Positions 6,820 through 16,555 of a stretch of 41,249 nt of DNA are shown here, in pieces (position 1 is the stretch's first letter; each line of letters begins with the position of its first letter). The position numbers were made by a program, and so were the translations under genes. Source of the DNA: Acidobacteriota bacterium (GTDB taxonomy: Bacteria > Acidobacteriota > Terriglobia > Bryobacterales > Bryobacteraceae); contig JANXSF010000131.1 of assembly GCA_025352795.1 (NCBI GenBank), positions 1 to 41,249 of the forward strand, given 5' to 3'. Under the pieces are notes generated by a model. It saw only the letters and a list, made by a program, of their open reading frames with translations. It had not been told where the DNA came from and searched no databases.

Positions 6820-8379
6820 CTAGGCGATTTCCTTGTACGCAGCCGTTGTCAGAAATTCCTCAAAATCGTCTCGAGTCATCATTTCCGCGAAAATCTCTGC
6901 AGCCCGCTGCTTATTTGGCGTGTCCGGCTTGGACGCTAACTCCTGCGCAATCGCCGCATGCACCAGGTCTGGTGTCACCGTTCTTCCGTCCGACATCTTC
7001 ACGCGGTGCTTCACCCACTGCCACACTTGCGAACGTGAAATTTCCGCCGTCGCAGCGTCTTCCATCAGGTTATAAATTGGCACACAGCCGTTGCCATTTA
7101 ACCACGCTTCCAGGTATTGAATACCGACATCCACGTTCATCTGTAGGCCCCCTGGAGTAACTTCGCCAGCCACCGGTTCCAGCAAGTCAGCCTCGCTCAC
7201 CGCTACATCTTTGCGCTTTACGTGGATTTGGTTCGGAGCAACCATGTGCTCGTCGAAAACGGTTTTTGCGATGCCAATTAAACCCGGGTGCGCCACCCAG
7301 GTTCCATCGTGGCCCGCTTTCACTTCCCGAAGCTTGTCCTGGCGTACGCGTTCCATTGCCTGCTCGTTGGCTGCCGGATCGTTCTTAATCGGAATCTGTG
7401 CAGCCATCCCACCCATGGCGTGAATCTCACGCTTGTGGCACGTTTGGATCAGCAGATCCACATAGGCCTTCAGAAATGCCTTTGTCATCGTCACCTGCGC
7501 ACGGTCGGGCAAAATCTTATCGCTGCGGTGGCCCAGTTTCTTGATGTAGCTGAAGATGTAATCCCAACGACCGCAATTCAACCCAGCGGAATGGTCGCGC
7601 AATTCGTACAAAATTTCGTCCATTTCAAATGCAGCAAGAATGGTTTCAATCAGCACCGTGGCACGAATGGAACCTTGAGGGATCCCGCAATAGTTCTGCG
7701 CAAAAACAAATACGTCGTTCCACAGGCGTGCTTCAAGATGGCTCTCCATTTTAGGCAGATAGAAGAAAGGCCCGCCGCCACGCTTTAGCGAGGTTGCAGC
7801 GTTGTGAAAGAAGTAGAGGCCGAAATCGAACAGGGACCCAGAGATCGGTCTACCATCCACCAGCATGTGCTTTTCCACAAGATGCCAGCCGCGAGTGCGC
7901 ACCATCAACACCGCCGTGGTTGGATTCAGCTTGTACTGTTTGCCTTCTGGGCTGGCGTAGGCAATGGTTCCGGCGATGGCATCGCGCATGTTGATTTGAC
8001 CCTGCAAAACGTTGTCCCAGGTGGGCGAGTTCGAATCCTCAAAGTCCGCCATAAAGACGGAAGCACCAGAGTTCAGCGCGTTGATCGTCATTTTGCGCTC
8101 AACCGGCCCGGTGATTTCCACACGGCGATCCAATAAGATCGCCGGAATTGGGGCCACTGTCCAGGTGCCCTCGCGGACAGACTTGGTTTCCGGCAGGAAG
8201 CCAGGCAGTGACCCGTCGCGTAACTGCTCCCAACGTACAGCCCGCTTGGCTAGAAGCGCCAGCCTCCTTTCGTCAAATTCCGTGGAAAGTGCACCCAGGA
8301 AACGGATAGCTTCGGGAGTTAGAATCTCAAGATATGCATCATCGATGCGGCGTGTGAACTCAATAGTTGAATTAGTCAT
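6820..8379 (-). CDS. aceB: malate synthase A
   Basis: A 519-residue protein of normal length for malate synthase A, which condenses glyoxylate and acetyl-CoA to malate in the glyoxylate shunt (cytoplasm, Mg-dependent). The N-terminal part holds [15 protein letters not shown]; the barrel contains MVRTRGWHL (catalytic Arg near residue 160), the metal-site segment [19 protein letters not shown] with [14 protein letters not shown] (near 245-275), and [17 protein letters not shown], with the general-base Asp near residue 441. No internal disruption. Isocitrate lyase is not in the window, so the partner enzyme must be elsewhere. It is separated from the upstream operon by 154 bases with a large hairpin, so it is probably transcribed on its own. 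Confidence 0.97.
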   Translation of the reverse strand: MTNSTIEFTRRIDDAYLEILTPEAIRFLGALSTEFDERRLALLAKRAVRWEQLRDGSLPGFLPETKSVREGTWTVAPIPAILLDRRVEITGPVERKMTINALNSGASVFMADFEDSNSPTWDNVLQGQINMRDAIAGTIAYASPEGKQYKLNPTTAVLMVRTRGWHLVEKHMLVDGRPISGSLFDFGLYFFHNAATSLKRGGGPFFYLPKMESHLEARLWNDVFVFAQNYCGIPQGSIRATVLIETILAAFEMDEILYELRDHSAGLNCGRWDYIFSYIKKLGHRSDKILPDRAQVTMTKAFLKAYVDLLIQTCHKREIHAMGGMAAQIPIKNDPAANEQAMERVRQDKLREVKAGHDGTWVAHPGLIGIAKTVFDEHMVAPNQIHVKRKDVAVSEADLLEPVAGEVTPGGLQMNVDVGIQYLEAWLNGNGCVPIYNLMEDAATAEISRSQVWQWVKHRVKMSDGRTVTPDLVHAAIAQELASKPDTPNKQRAAEIFAEMMTRDDFEEFLTTAAYKEIA

Positions 8380-8481
8380 GGTGCTCCGTTACATTTATGC
8401 GAAATTATACGCGCTCTGTCAACTTCCGATCGCTGTAATTAGGGATTATCCAGTCAATCGAACGGTCTGGCACTGATAGTA

Positions 8482-8519
8482 GCGGCCTGCCGCAGATTGG
8501 ATATTCTGCTGCAGGCCGC
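8482..8519. terminator. large perfect hairpin between operon end and aceB
   Basis: GCGGCCTGC (8482-8490) and GCAGGCCGC (8511-8519) form a 9-bp perfect stem with a further CAG/CTG pairing in the loop. It follows the stop of the PHP-like hydrolase and precedes aceB on the minus strand. A long T-run is missing on both sides (only CTCTTTG on the plus side), so this may be a weak terminator or an mRNA-stabilising stem. Confidence 0.5.
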
Positions 8520-8533
8520 CTCTTTGTGCATGG

Positions 8534-10774
8534 TTACTTCAAATGAACGGGCTGAGTGAATGCGCCATTACCGGCTGAATCCCAAACGGCAAAACGAACC
8601 CATTTCTTGCCCTTGACGTCAAAAGGGATCCGGAATTTGTGACTCAAAAATGGCCCCTTGTCAGTTAGACTGATCAGTTGGCGGTCCACTTTGTTTCCGT
8701 CGCTCCATACCAGTTCGGCAAACTCCGGGGGAAAGGTCCATTCAGCTTCTGCTGCATAAACACTCTTTGCGCCGGATCCTTCAATAGCCCAATTGCGGAA
8801 CGTCACTTCACCGGTTGTTACGAAATAATCGCCGGCGCGCAACGCCTCCACCACTGGTGTCCAACCGCTATCAAACTTCGGAACTTTGTCCATCTTCACG
8901 TAGTTCACATCCAGCAGTGGGTACGTTTCATCGTCGGGATACTTCATGTACGTGTCGCCTTCTGCAAGCAGATACTTCGGACCGGCCCAGTTATTCATGT
9001 CGTCCAGAAGGCCCAGGCAGCGCTCCTCGCAGATGCGCTTTTGCGACAAATCGACAGGCAGCGATTGGAACGAACCGCCCAGGAATCGGTCGCTTTGGAA
9101 GAAGTCGCGGTTGCGAGTGGCGTCCGGGTATCCGGTGGAACCTTTTGTTCGTGGGTGAGTCTGCCAAACCAGGCCCTTTTCCATATTCAGCAGGTCCAGT
9201 TCCTGCTTGGCCGTGCTGGTGTGATAAACCTTGCCGTACGGTGCCAGACTCTCCGTAAACTGTTGTGCTGCCGGAGTCAGTTCCGGTCGCTTCAAATGGG
9301 TGAAGAACAGTGGTTTGGGGAACATGAACAGATAATGGCCGCCGAAATTGGCGTCCGGTTCCTCGCCCGGTATCAAAAGGAAATCTTTGTCGGAATAGCG
9401 CTGGCATCCGTCGAAATACACCTTCTGTTCGTCCAGTCTCACTTTGCCGGTATCGCTGGGATGGGAATCGCCATGGAAGTCCGCGAGGATCGCAATGTTA
9501 ATTCCCAGGTCGCGAAACACTGGGAGCCAGCTTGGTTGGGCGTCGATGTTCTTGGCGTCCGTTATCTGTTCGTTGAAGTGGAAATGGAAATGGCTCACCA
9601 TCACTTTGAAGCCGGGAATTGGCTTGTAAACGTCGTCATGTGTAAACGCCATCACCTGCTGCTGGGTTGTCCTGCTATCGGTTGGACTCAGGTAGAAATA
9701 CACCGGCATGCGTTGCATGGTGCCGGGAGGCGCGTTGTAGAGCGCGAAGTTATTCAAATGGCCGCGAGCCTCACCCACCCTGCGTGTCCACACTTCGTCT
9801 GAGATGCCCCAGGGCTTGGCTCCGATCTCTTTATCGGGCTGTCGGACGCCTATTGAAAAGTGTTCCCCTTCGTCCTTCCTGTAATAGACATATCCCAGGT
9901 TGGTTTCAATTTCACGCGACCAGAAGAACTTGTGGGAAGGCGGCATAAACGCCAGCGATCCGCCGTTGATTTCCAGAATTCCCAGCCGATTGCGGGCTAC
10001 CAGGCCCACCGGCTGTTGATTTACCGGACCACCGAATTCGTACTGCTGCCAACCTCTTGAACTATCGCGCCACACCACGCGCGTGTTGTCCCCTGTTGAA
10101 AATCCCTTCAACCCGCCAACATATTTATAGGCCACTGAGGGCTCGGTGGTCTTTGCGATGATTTCTTGCCGCAGTAGGTTCGTTCCGCGATAGACGGTGT
10201 ATTGCAACCCGCCAGAGAAAACACCCACATTTAACCCGGGAAATGAAACTTCCAGCCGGGCCCCATCGGTTTTCACTTCACAAGCTGAAACCTTGTATTC
10301 AGCCCACGATTTGCGAATTTCCTCTGGCTTGCGGGGAAGGTCAAGATTGGTGCCATTACGGCCGGGAACCATCAAGGGCGCATCCCAGAATGCGTTCCAC
10401 TTTTCCTTTTCAATCACTTCGGGCGTTATTTTAATGCCCAACTCGCGCATTGGGGCCATCTGCTGTTCAGAGAGTCGACGAACACCGCTGGTGATTTCAA
10501 ATTCCGGGCTCAGTTTTTGCCCCAGAACAGTCCATTTGCCACCAGCCTTCTTTGCCGATAGTTCCTCCACCATTGGTTTGCCACCAACGACATTAAAAGT
10601 CGCTCGAAGAGTTTCCTTCCGCTCTCCCAGCCAAATGACTTCCAGGACACCGCCATGCATCTGTGCTTTCAAGCCGTCCATCGGCTTATAGCCGCTCAAA
10701 CCGCAATGGATACCCTGGCCTGTGGCAATTGCTGCACAAAGCACGGACCCAAACAACATTCCTATTCGATTCAC
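8534..10774 (-). CDS. secreted PHP-like (CehA/McbA-type) metallohydrolase
   Basis: About 746 residues. The GTG at 10774 is preferred: a GGAG lies nine bases upstream, and it gives a clean signal peptide (MNRIGMLFGSVLCAAIATGQG); the frame extends to a TTG at 10789. The N-terminal half is beta-rich and resembles carbohydrate-binding or mutarotase-like domains. The C-terminal half has clustered metal-type residues: SHFHFHF (near 395), ADFHGDSHP (near 435), IPGEEPD plus GGHYLF (near 475-485) and WQTHPRTKG (near 540), in the order expected of PHP-like hydrolases of the CehA/McbA group. These cleave esters or phosphoesters; the substrate here is unknown. It is the last gene of the leftward oxidation operon, 33-48 bases after the receptor. 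An exported enzyme acting in the periplasm is inferred. Confidence 0.7.
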   Translation of the reverse strand: MNRIGMLFGSVLCAAIATGQGIHCGLSGYKPMDGLKAQMHGGVLEVIWLGERKETLRATFNVVGGKPMVEELSAKKAGGKWTVLGQKLSPEFEITSGVRRLSEQQMAPMRELGIKITPEVIEKEKWNAFWDAPLMVPGRNGTNLDLPRKPEEIRKSWAEYKVSACEVKTDGARLEVSFPGLNVGVFSGGLQYTVYRGTNLLRQEIIAKTTEPSVAYKYVGGLKGFSTGDNTRVVWRDSSRGWQQYEFGGPVNQQPVGLVARNRLGILEINGGSLAFMPPSHKFFWSREIETNLGYVYYRKDEGEHFSIGVRQPDKEIGAKPWGISDEVWTRRVGEARGHLNNFALYNAPPGTMQRMPVYFYLSPTDSRTTQQQVMAFTHDDVYKPIPGFKVMVSHFHFHFNEQITDAKNIDAQPSWLPVFRDLGINIAILADFHGDSHPSDTGKVRLDEQKVYFDGCQRYSDKDFLLIPGEEPDANFGGHYLFMFPKPLFFTHLKRPELTPAAQQFTESLAPYGKVYHTSTAKQELDLLNMEKGLVWQTHPRTKGSTGYPDATRNRDFFQSDRFLGGSFQSLPVDLSQKRICEERCLGLLDDMNNWAGPKYLLAEGDTYMKYPDDETYPLLDVNYVKMDKVPKFDSGWTPVVEALRAGDYFVTTGEVTFRNWAIEGSGAKSVYAAEAEWTFPPEFAELVWSDGNKVDRQLISLTDKGPFLSHKFRIPFDVKGKKWVRFAVWDSAGNGAFTQPVHLK

Positions 10775-10822
10775 GATAGTTTTCTCCAATACCTGTTAGT
10801 AGGACAGGCAGTTAAATTAAGA

Positions 10823-13800
10823 TTAGAACACCAAACGCAGGGCCATTTGAATTCTACGCGAAAGATTCGCCTGAGCCTGCGTTCTGCCGAAAGCAGAACT
10901 TGTGGCGCTCAAGTTCGGTACGTCAAATTCAGCCCGATTCAATGAATTGAAAGCTTCAAACCGGAACTGCGCTTTCAGCCGTTCCACCAAGGTGATATTC
11001 TTGAGCAAAGAAGCATCCATATTATTCACACCATCAGCGCGCAGGTTATTGAAGCGGCTTGAAAAGGTACGAATGTTCGAGGCAAGTTGCTGCGTTGAAT
11101 TGGTGTTGAAACGAGTGGTGTCGAACGCTTTGTCGATGTTTCTCGTGTTGAATTGTAGATCACCGCCCAAATAGATGAGATTGCCCCAGACAATCGCCGG
11201 ACCAGGCTGCACCGTGTAAATGGAATTCACAATCCAGCCGCCAACTGCTGCGTCCATCAGCCGATTGGTTCTGGACAGGAATCGCTTTCCTTTACCGAAT
11301 GGCAGATCGTAGCTGCCGCTGATCACAAGCCGCTGCGGCCGGTCTTCAGCCGCAATCCTCTTTTCATAAGCAGGATCCGAAGCATTCAGGCGGCTTCGCT
11401 TCTCCATCAAACGTGAGTATTGATAATTGGCCAGCAGTGAAAAACCACCGGAAAACCGTTGTTCCACCCGGGCGCCCAGTTCGTGGAAATAGGAACTGCC
11501 ATCGCTCATATTTTGTGCCGTAATACTAGTGAATTCTGGATAGGGCAACAACAGCTGCGATCGGGAAATGGTCGTTCCATTGATGTTGGTCCCGGGAAGC
11601 AATCCACTAAAAGGGTTGGTCACGTTAGCGGAAAGCCGGTCGATTGTGGCTTGATCGCGGCCGGTCGTACTGCTCAGGTATTGACGCGGGATAAAGTTCA
11701 GTTCCCTGTTTACTCCCAAGTGAACTGCGTGATTGCCGGTATAGCCAACTTCCACAATCAGGTTCTTCGTCATTTGCCTTTGGATGCTGAGGTTCCACCG
11801 AACAGAGTAGGGATTTAGCGGTTCCGGGTTGAAAAATGTCAGGCTCTTGCCCAGGAACGTGGCGAGCCCAAGCGTAGAGCCAGTCGGCTGCAGAAAGCCT
11901 GTCGGAAAAGGATTGCTCAGGGTGGCGTAGGGGCTGAGGTACGAATTTTGTGTCGGCACCAATGCCGTATTTTGACTAAATCCGATCTGGTTTACGCCAG
12001 TTGTATTGAATGGGAAAATGAAGATCCCAGCACCCCCGCGAATCACAGTTTTCCCTCCAAGTAGCGCTGGTGTCCAGGCAAAGCCAATGCGCGGATCAAT
12101 GTACTTTGAGTGCGTGCGGTAAATTTCTCGGTTTGAGCTGCTGGCGAACAGCAGGCCGCCCGGGGCCCGGAACTGGCCTGCCGGAATTTCAGCAATCGGG
12201 TTGCGGTTGTACGCGGCAACGGCTGCTGCATTGATCGGGTTCAACGTAGTTGCGTCGAAGCCATTCACAGACCGGTTAAAGCGTTCGGTGGTTGGAAGGT
12301 CGCGCTCATATCGCAAGCCAAGGTTCAATGTTAGGTTAGGGCGAATCCGGTAATCATCCTGAATAAACAACGCATAGTAGCCGGCCTGATTGGTGCGGAA
12401 CGAGTTCTTGTCCAGACCGCCGCCAGTGGGTAGTCCCAGAAGGAACGAAGCAAAATCCTGCCCCAGTGGCGCGCCCGTTGAATTGTCCAGCGGACCTCGG
12501 GTCCAGTTTGTGCTGAAGGAATAGTTTCCGCTGGCGTAGCCAAAATCGATGCCGCTTTCCCGTGCCCAGCGCAGGTCCATACCTGCTTTCAGAGTGTGGT
12601 TGCCGGTAACGCGAGTGATGGTTGAGAAGATCTGGAAACTGTCAAAGGGCAACTCCACGCCGCCGGAATCACCGATTCCCTGAAAGCGATCCATGCTGGT
12701 TGCAGGCAACACTTTCTTGGGCGCGGCAGCCAGTATGGAAGCTGGAAATCCAAGCGATGTCAAATCAAAACCGGTGCTGAAATTCGGCCTGGGCTCTTCA
12801 AAACGGGTCCAGTTCAAGCGCGTATCAAGGACAGTCGTGGGACTGATGGTGATGACGTCATCCACAGTGGATCCCCAGTTTGTCCGGTTCAACCCAAGAA
12901 GCGCGGTCTGATCCAACGGGCTTCGGCCTACAAAATTCCCCTTCGATCCCAAACGGTCATTGAACCGCGTGTTGATGAACAGCTTGTTCCGGGAACTGAA
13001 ATTGACATCCATACGGCCCAGATACCCGCCGAAACTGTTGATCTCTCCATCCGTATTGGAAAGATAATTGTCTCCGCCGTCGGAGCGTCCGCCTTGGTTG
13101 GGCTGGGGATAAAACTGCAGGTAGTTCAGTGCAATCGGGTTTAGCCTATTTGTGGGAATCACGTTGTTTGGAAAGGGCGAGCGGCGGATTCTTGAACCTT
13201 CCACCACACCGGTCAGCGGGTCGTAAACTTGATAGTTTGCACCGCTGCGCAGTAGCGCAGAAAAGTCGCCGGTACGTTCTGCCGGGGTGGGCATTGTGTG
13301 AGTGCTGGGATTGGGAATGGAATCCTTGATGCCTTCGTAGCCGAAGAAGAAAAACAGCCGGTCGTGTCCGCTAAAGACCTTGGGGATAGAGATAGGCCCG
13401 CCCACTGTTCCGCCATATTGATTGAACCGGGTTACCTGTTTGGTCAGCCCTGCCAGATTCGTAAAGAACGGAGTGGCCGCCAGCCTGGAAACCTGATTGA
13501 ATTCGTACAGCGATCCGCGGAACGAATTGGTCCCGCCCTTCATCACGACATTCACAGTTCCGCCGCCGGAATGGCCATACGCCGCATCGGTATTAAATAC
13601 CTCCACTTTCATTTCAGCCACAGCATCCACGGGGGGATTATAGGCAACTCGGTTGTTGCCGGTTGTATTTGGCGCACCGTCCAACAGCAGGTCGTTACTG
13701 CGGCCGGGTGTGCCTCCCATCGAAAAATCTGACGGGCCTGCGTTGTCGAAGGGGCGGTAGAATTTGGGATCGCTGGTGGGGATGACGCCATAAGAAAGTT

Positions 13801-14269
13801 GCGCGAGCACTAGTGGCGTGCGGCCTGCCATCGGCATATTTTCAATTTGTCGTGATGTGATCACCTGGCCGACCGAAGCGCTGGCGGTTTCCAGCATCAG
13901 CGTATCTGCGGTGATCGTCACTGATTCCGCAGCTTGCCCTAATTCCAATGCGATATCCAATGAAAGATGTACGTTGGTCTCAACTTGCAGATTTTTGCGG
14001 ATGTACCGCTTGAAGCCTGAATATTCTGCCGTAACTTCGTAGCTCCCCGGTGTGAGGAACGGAATAACGAACTGGCCGTCGCCGCCGGAAATGGTTTCCG
14101 ACTTAGCGCCCGTTTGGGTTTGCAGGCTCTTGATCTTCACGTTGGCAACAACACCTCCCTGCTGATCGACGACGCGCCCGCTGATGGTGCCGCGAAATTC
14201 CTGTGCCCAGCATAGGTTCACAGCCAGCAGCATAAACGTAGTGCTGCCGACAGTTTTCATATTCAACAT
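10823..14269 (-). CDS. TonB-dependent receptor with carboxypeptidase-regulatory-like domain
   Basis: A 1148-residue outer-membrane protein. The start has AAGGGGAT six bases upstream. It has a signal peptide (to CWAQ), a CarboxypepD_reg-like beta-sandwich (GTISGRVVDQQGGVVANVKI, then a FVIPFLTPGSYEV segment), a plug-like region (QVITSRQIENMPMAGRTPLV) and a long beta-barrel ending in an aromatic residue (MALRLVF), as used for outer-membrane insertion. Such Oar/SusC-like receptors are the usual uptake proteins of Acidobacteria and lack a SusD partner, as here. It lies 31 bases after the pentaheme cytochrome and 33-48 bases before the PHP-like hydrolase, so it is part of that operon. The ligand is probably an oligosaccharide or glycoconjugate, judged only from its neighbours. 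Confidence 0.92.
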   Translation of the reverse strand: MLNMKTVGSTTFMLLAVNLCWAQEFRGTISGRVVDQQGGVVANVKIKSLQTQTGAKSETISGGDGQFVIPFLTPGSYEVTAEYSGFKRYIRKNLQVETNVHLSLDIALELGQAAESVTITADTLMLETASASVGQVITSRQIENMPMAGRTPLVLAQLSYGVIPTSDPKFYRPFDNAGPSDFSMGGTPGRSNDLLLDGAPNTTGNNRVAYNPPVDAVAEMKVEVFNTDAAYGHSGGGTVNVVMKGGTNSFRGSLYEFNQVSRLAATPFFTNLAGLTKQVTRFNQYGGTVGGPISIPKVFSGHDRLFFFFGYEGIKDSIPNPSTHTMPTPAERTGDFSALLRSGANYQVYDPLTGVVEGSRIRRSPFPNNVIPTNRLNPIALNYLQFYPQPNQGGRSDGGDNYLSNTDGEINSFGGYLGRMDVNFSSRNKLFINTRFNDRLGSKGNFVGRSPLDQTALLGLNRTNWGSTVDDVITISPTTVLDTRLNWTRFEEPRPNFSTGFDLTSLGFPASILAAAPKKVLPATSMDRFQGIGDSGGVELPFDSFQIFSTITRVTGNHTLKAGMDLRWARESGIDFGYASGNYSFSTNWTRGPLDNSTGAPLGQDFASFLLGLPTGGGLDKNSFRTNQAGYYALFIQDDYRIRPNLTLNLGLRYERDLPTTERFNRSVNGFDATTLNPINAAAVAAYNRNPIAEIPAGQFRAPGGLLFASSSNREIYRTHSKYIDPRIGFAWTPALLGGKTVIRGGAGIFIFPFNTTGVNQIGFSQNTALVPTQNSYLSPYATLSNPFPTGFLQPTGSTLGLATFLGKSLTFFNPEPLNPYSVRWNLSIQRQMTKNLIVEVGYTGNHAVHLGVNRELNFIPRQYLSSTTGRDQATIDRLSANVTNPFSGLLPGTNINGTTISRSQLLLPYPEFTSITAQNMSDGSSYFHELGARVEQRFSGGFSLLANYQYSRLMEKRSRLNASDPAYEKRIAAEDRPQRLVISGSYDLPFGKGKRFLSRTNRLMDAAVGGWIVNSIYTVQPGPAIVWGNLIYLGGDLQFNTRNIDKAFDTTRFNTNSTQQLASNIRTFSSRFNNLRADGVNNMDASLLKNITLVERLKAQFRFEAFNSLNRAEFDVPNLSATSSAFGRTQAQANLSRRIQMALRLVF

Positions 14270-14300
14270 AAAATCCCCTTTTCAGTTCGGACAACAGACC

Positions 14301-14837
14301 TTACTGGCCCAGTTCGTGGCAAGTATTGCAGGTGGTCACCGCCTTATTCTGCCTGTGACAGTCAACGCACCATTTCATCTTCAAAGCTTGCGCAAGCTCT
14401 AATTTGTCTTGCCTTCCTACGTCGCCGTGGCAGGTGGCGCATTCAACCTTTGCCGCGGCGTGCTTGCCATGGGCAAAAAATACGAAATCCGGCAAACTGT
14501 AAAGCCGTTGGGATGGAATCATCCTCTCGCTGATCTCAACATGGCAGGTCTTACACTGCGCCACTTTGGGAAACGAAGCCAAATCTCCGCTTTCTGCCGT
14601 AACGTGACATCCTATGCACTTCAGTTTCAATGGCACGTGCTTTTTATGGTTAAACGGCCCCTCAACGTCGGCCCCGCAGAGGGTTATGGCAAGGCAAAGG
14701 CTACTAAGGAATCGGAATATGTATCGTTGTATTTGTTGCCCCCCCCTGCGGCGATCAGAACATACTGCTTTTTCGTCTTTTTCGAGTAAAACGTCATCGG
14801 CGTGGCGTGTGCGCTGGCCGGGATTTTTACGGTCCAT
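14301..14837 (-). CDS. pentaheme c-type cytochrome
   Basis: There are five CXXCH heme sites (residues 74-78, 95-99, 133-137, 157-161 and 170-174 of the longest frame), with extra His as axial ligand candidates in FNHKKH and FAHGKH; the layout resembles class III/cytochrome c7-type proteins. It would carry electrons in the periplasm. The signal peptide (YIFRFLSSLCLAITLCGA) lies entirely within the 3' end of the upstream PQQ dehydrogenase gene, in another frame. The only ATG (14837) lies 40 residues before it in a stretch that is just a shadow of the PQQ gene. No ATG, GTG or TTG occurs close to the signal peptide, so the true start is unresolved (an ATA or ATT codon near 14715-14730 is possible). 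Its natural partner is the PQQ enzyme. Confidence 0.85.
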   Translation of the reverse strand: MDRKNPGQRTRHADDVLLEKDEKAVCSDRRRGGQQIQRYIFRFLSSLCLAITLCGADVEGPFNHKKHVPLKLKCIGCHVTAESGDLASFPKVAQCKTCHVEISERMIPSQRLYSLPDFVFFAHGKHAAAKVECATCHGDVGRQDKLELAQALKMKWCVDCHRQNKAVTTCNTCHELGQ

Positions 14838-16555
14838 AATTCTTTCCCTGACTCCTTGTCAAAGGCGCGGAACCGGCTATCGTCAGTGGCCCCGATAAAT
14901 ACCAGCCCTCCGGCGGTAACCATCGATCCACCCATGTTTGAAGTGCCTGTTGGCGGAATTCCCTTTTCCAACAGCGAATCCACTACGCCCAGGACACTCT
15001 GCCAGCGGAACTCCCCGGTGTCTAGATTGATGGCGGTCAAATTTCCCCATGGTGGTTTCTGGCACGGCAATCTGTTTTTATCCCAGAACCGGCCGCCGCC
15101 AACACTGCGCGTGCGATACGGAATTTTTGATCCTTCCGGCATTTTCACCATTCGCGAAATCATCCCCACATCCATCGAATTCACGTACAGCGTATGAGTC
15201 TCCGGATCGAAAGACGCTCCGCCCCAGTTCGCTCCACCATTAGTGCCTGGAAACAACACAGTAGGTTTCATGCCCACCGGCGTGTAAAGGCTCCCAAATA
15301 CGGCATCTTCCACTAACTTTGCGCAATAGCCGTGCGATTCCGGAGTAACATTGGTGATTTCGTCCGCCTTCATACTTTGGCGGTTGTACGGCGGTGGTTT
15401 TACCGGAAATGGTTGGGTTGGATAGGCCGCTTCGCCAGGAACTTCACTGGCCGGAACAGTCCTTTCCTCAATATCGAACAGCGGCCTGCCTGTAGTTCTT
15501 TCAAACAGGAAAGTGAAGCCCGTTTTGGTAACCTGAGCCACGGCGTCCACCAATTTGCCGTTGTGCTTTACCGTAACCAGCGTCGGTTGCGCGGGCAAAT
15601 CATAATCCCAAAGATTGTGGTGAACCGTTTGGAAATGCCATAACCGTTTGCCCGTCAAGGCATCAACAGCCAGCAGGGAATCACCGAAAAGACCGGCACC
15701 TTTCCGGTCGGCTCCATAATAATCGTAAGAAGGGGATGTCAATGGCAAAAAGGCGATGCCACGCTTCACATCAATCGACGCCATGGACCACATGTTGGTG
15801 CCCCCGCGTCCTTTGCTAGACCCTTCCGCCCAGGTATCCGCACCAAATTCGCCAGGCTGCGCCACCGTATGGAACCGCCAAACCAATTTGCCTGTGCGGG
15901 CGTCAAAAGCCCGTACATCCCCGTTCGGCCCTTCTGCTTCCGTGTCCGGCACGATAGAGCCGCAAATCACCACATCCTTATACACGGTAGGCGGGGACGT
16001 CATCCCGTAGCCTCGCCCAAAGCTTCGCTTGTCGTTCGTCTCCAGCATTCCGGCGCGCAAATCCACCGATCCGCCAATGCCGAAAGAATCCACCGCCTTC
16101 CCTGTCTTCGCGTCGATCGACCAAAGCTTTCCGTCCAGAGTGCCGTAAAATAGCCGCTTCTGTTTGCCATCCGACCAAACCGCCGCGCCCCGGTTAGCGA
16201 ATAGCATTTGGGGTTTTGTCTTGTCCAGCTTGGGATCGAAGACCCAAAGCTGTTTTCCGGTTTCCGGTTCCAGGGCGATCAATCGGTCGAAAGGAGTCAC
16301 GAAGTAGAGAACGCCCTCCACCATCAGCGGCGTACTTTCAAAGGCACTCTTTACCGGAAATTCGGTCCCGTCGCTGATGTCGCCGGTGTGATACGTCCAC
16401 GCCGGTTTTAGAGACGTTACATTGCCGCGATGAATCTGCTTCAGCGGAGAATATCGGGTTCCTCCGGCGTCACCCCCATAGTGGCCCCAATCCTGACCTT
16501 GCGCGCATAATGCGGCGAAAAGGAGCAGACCTGCCTTACCCATAAAATCAGTCAC
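14684..16555 (-). CDS. PQQ-dependent dehydrogenase (membrane-less glucose dehydrogenase type)
   Basis: A 623-residue exported quinoprotein with signal peptide MTDFMGKAGLLLFAALCAQG. It opens with the family start WGHYGGDAGGTRYSPLKQI and carries repeated propeller blades with tryptophan-docking motifs (LIALEPETGKQLWVF, LWSIDAKTGKAV, VRAFDARTGKLVWRF, LLAVDALTGKRLWHF). The HHNLWDYDLPAQPTLV segment and the closing LRAFDKESGKELW-like blade match the soluble domain of glucose/quinate-type dehydrogenases. No membrane anchor or heme motif is present. It would oxidise a sugar or alcohol in the periplasm using PQQ. Its first four bases overlap the end of the mutarotase-like gene (ATGA), and its 3' end overlaps the cytochrome gene, which likely takes the electrons. 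A run of eight G (minus strand, 14739-14746) lies in the overlap. Confidence 0.92.
   Translation of the reverse strand: MTDFMGKAGLLLFAALCAQGQDWGHYGGDAGGTRYSPLKQIHRGNVTSLKPAWTYHTGDISDGTEFPVKSAFESTPLMVEGVLYFVTPFDRLIALEPETGKQLWVFDPKLDKTKPQMLFANRGAAVWSDGKQKRLFYGTLDGKLWSIDAKTGKAVDSFGIGGSVDLRAGMLETNDKRSFGRGYGMTSPPTVYKDVVICGSIVPDTEAEGPNGDVRAFDARTGKLVWRFHTVAQPGEFGADTWAEGSSKGRGGTNMWSMASIDVKRGIAFLPLTSPSYDYYGADRKGAGLFGDSLLAVDALTGKRLWHFQTVHHNLWDYDLPAQPTLVTVKHNGKLVDAVAQVTKTGFTFLFERTTGRPLFDIEERTVPASEVPGEAAYPTQPFPVKPPPYNRQSMKADEITNVTPESHGYCAKLVEDAVFGSLYTPVGMKPTVLFPGTNGGANWGGASFDPETHTLYVNSMDVGMISRMVKMPEGSKIPYRTRSVGGGRFWDKNRLPCQKPPWGNLTAINLDTGEFRWQSVLGVVDSLLEKGIPPTGTSNMGGSMVTAGGLVFIGATDDSRFRAFDKESGKELWTVKIPASAHATPMTFYSKKTKKQYVLIAAGGGNKYNDTYSDSLVAFALP

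Noticed and set aside
7288-8136. Plus-strand open frames across malate synthase
   Set aside because: They are antisense shadows of a clearly conserved gene.
8678-9802. 374-codon plus-strand open frame opposite the PHP-like hydrolase
   Set aside because: Long, but its residues show no domain and it mirrors a real gene on the other strand; it reflects codon bias.
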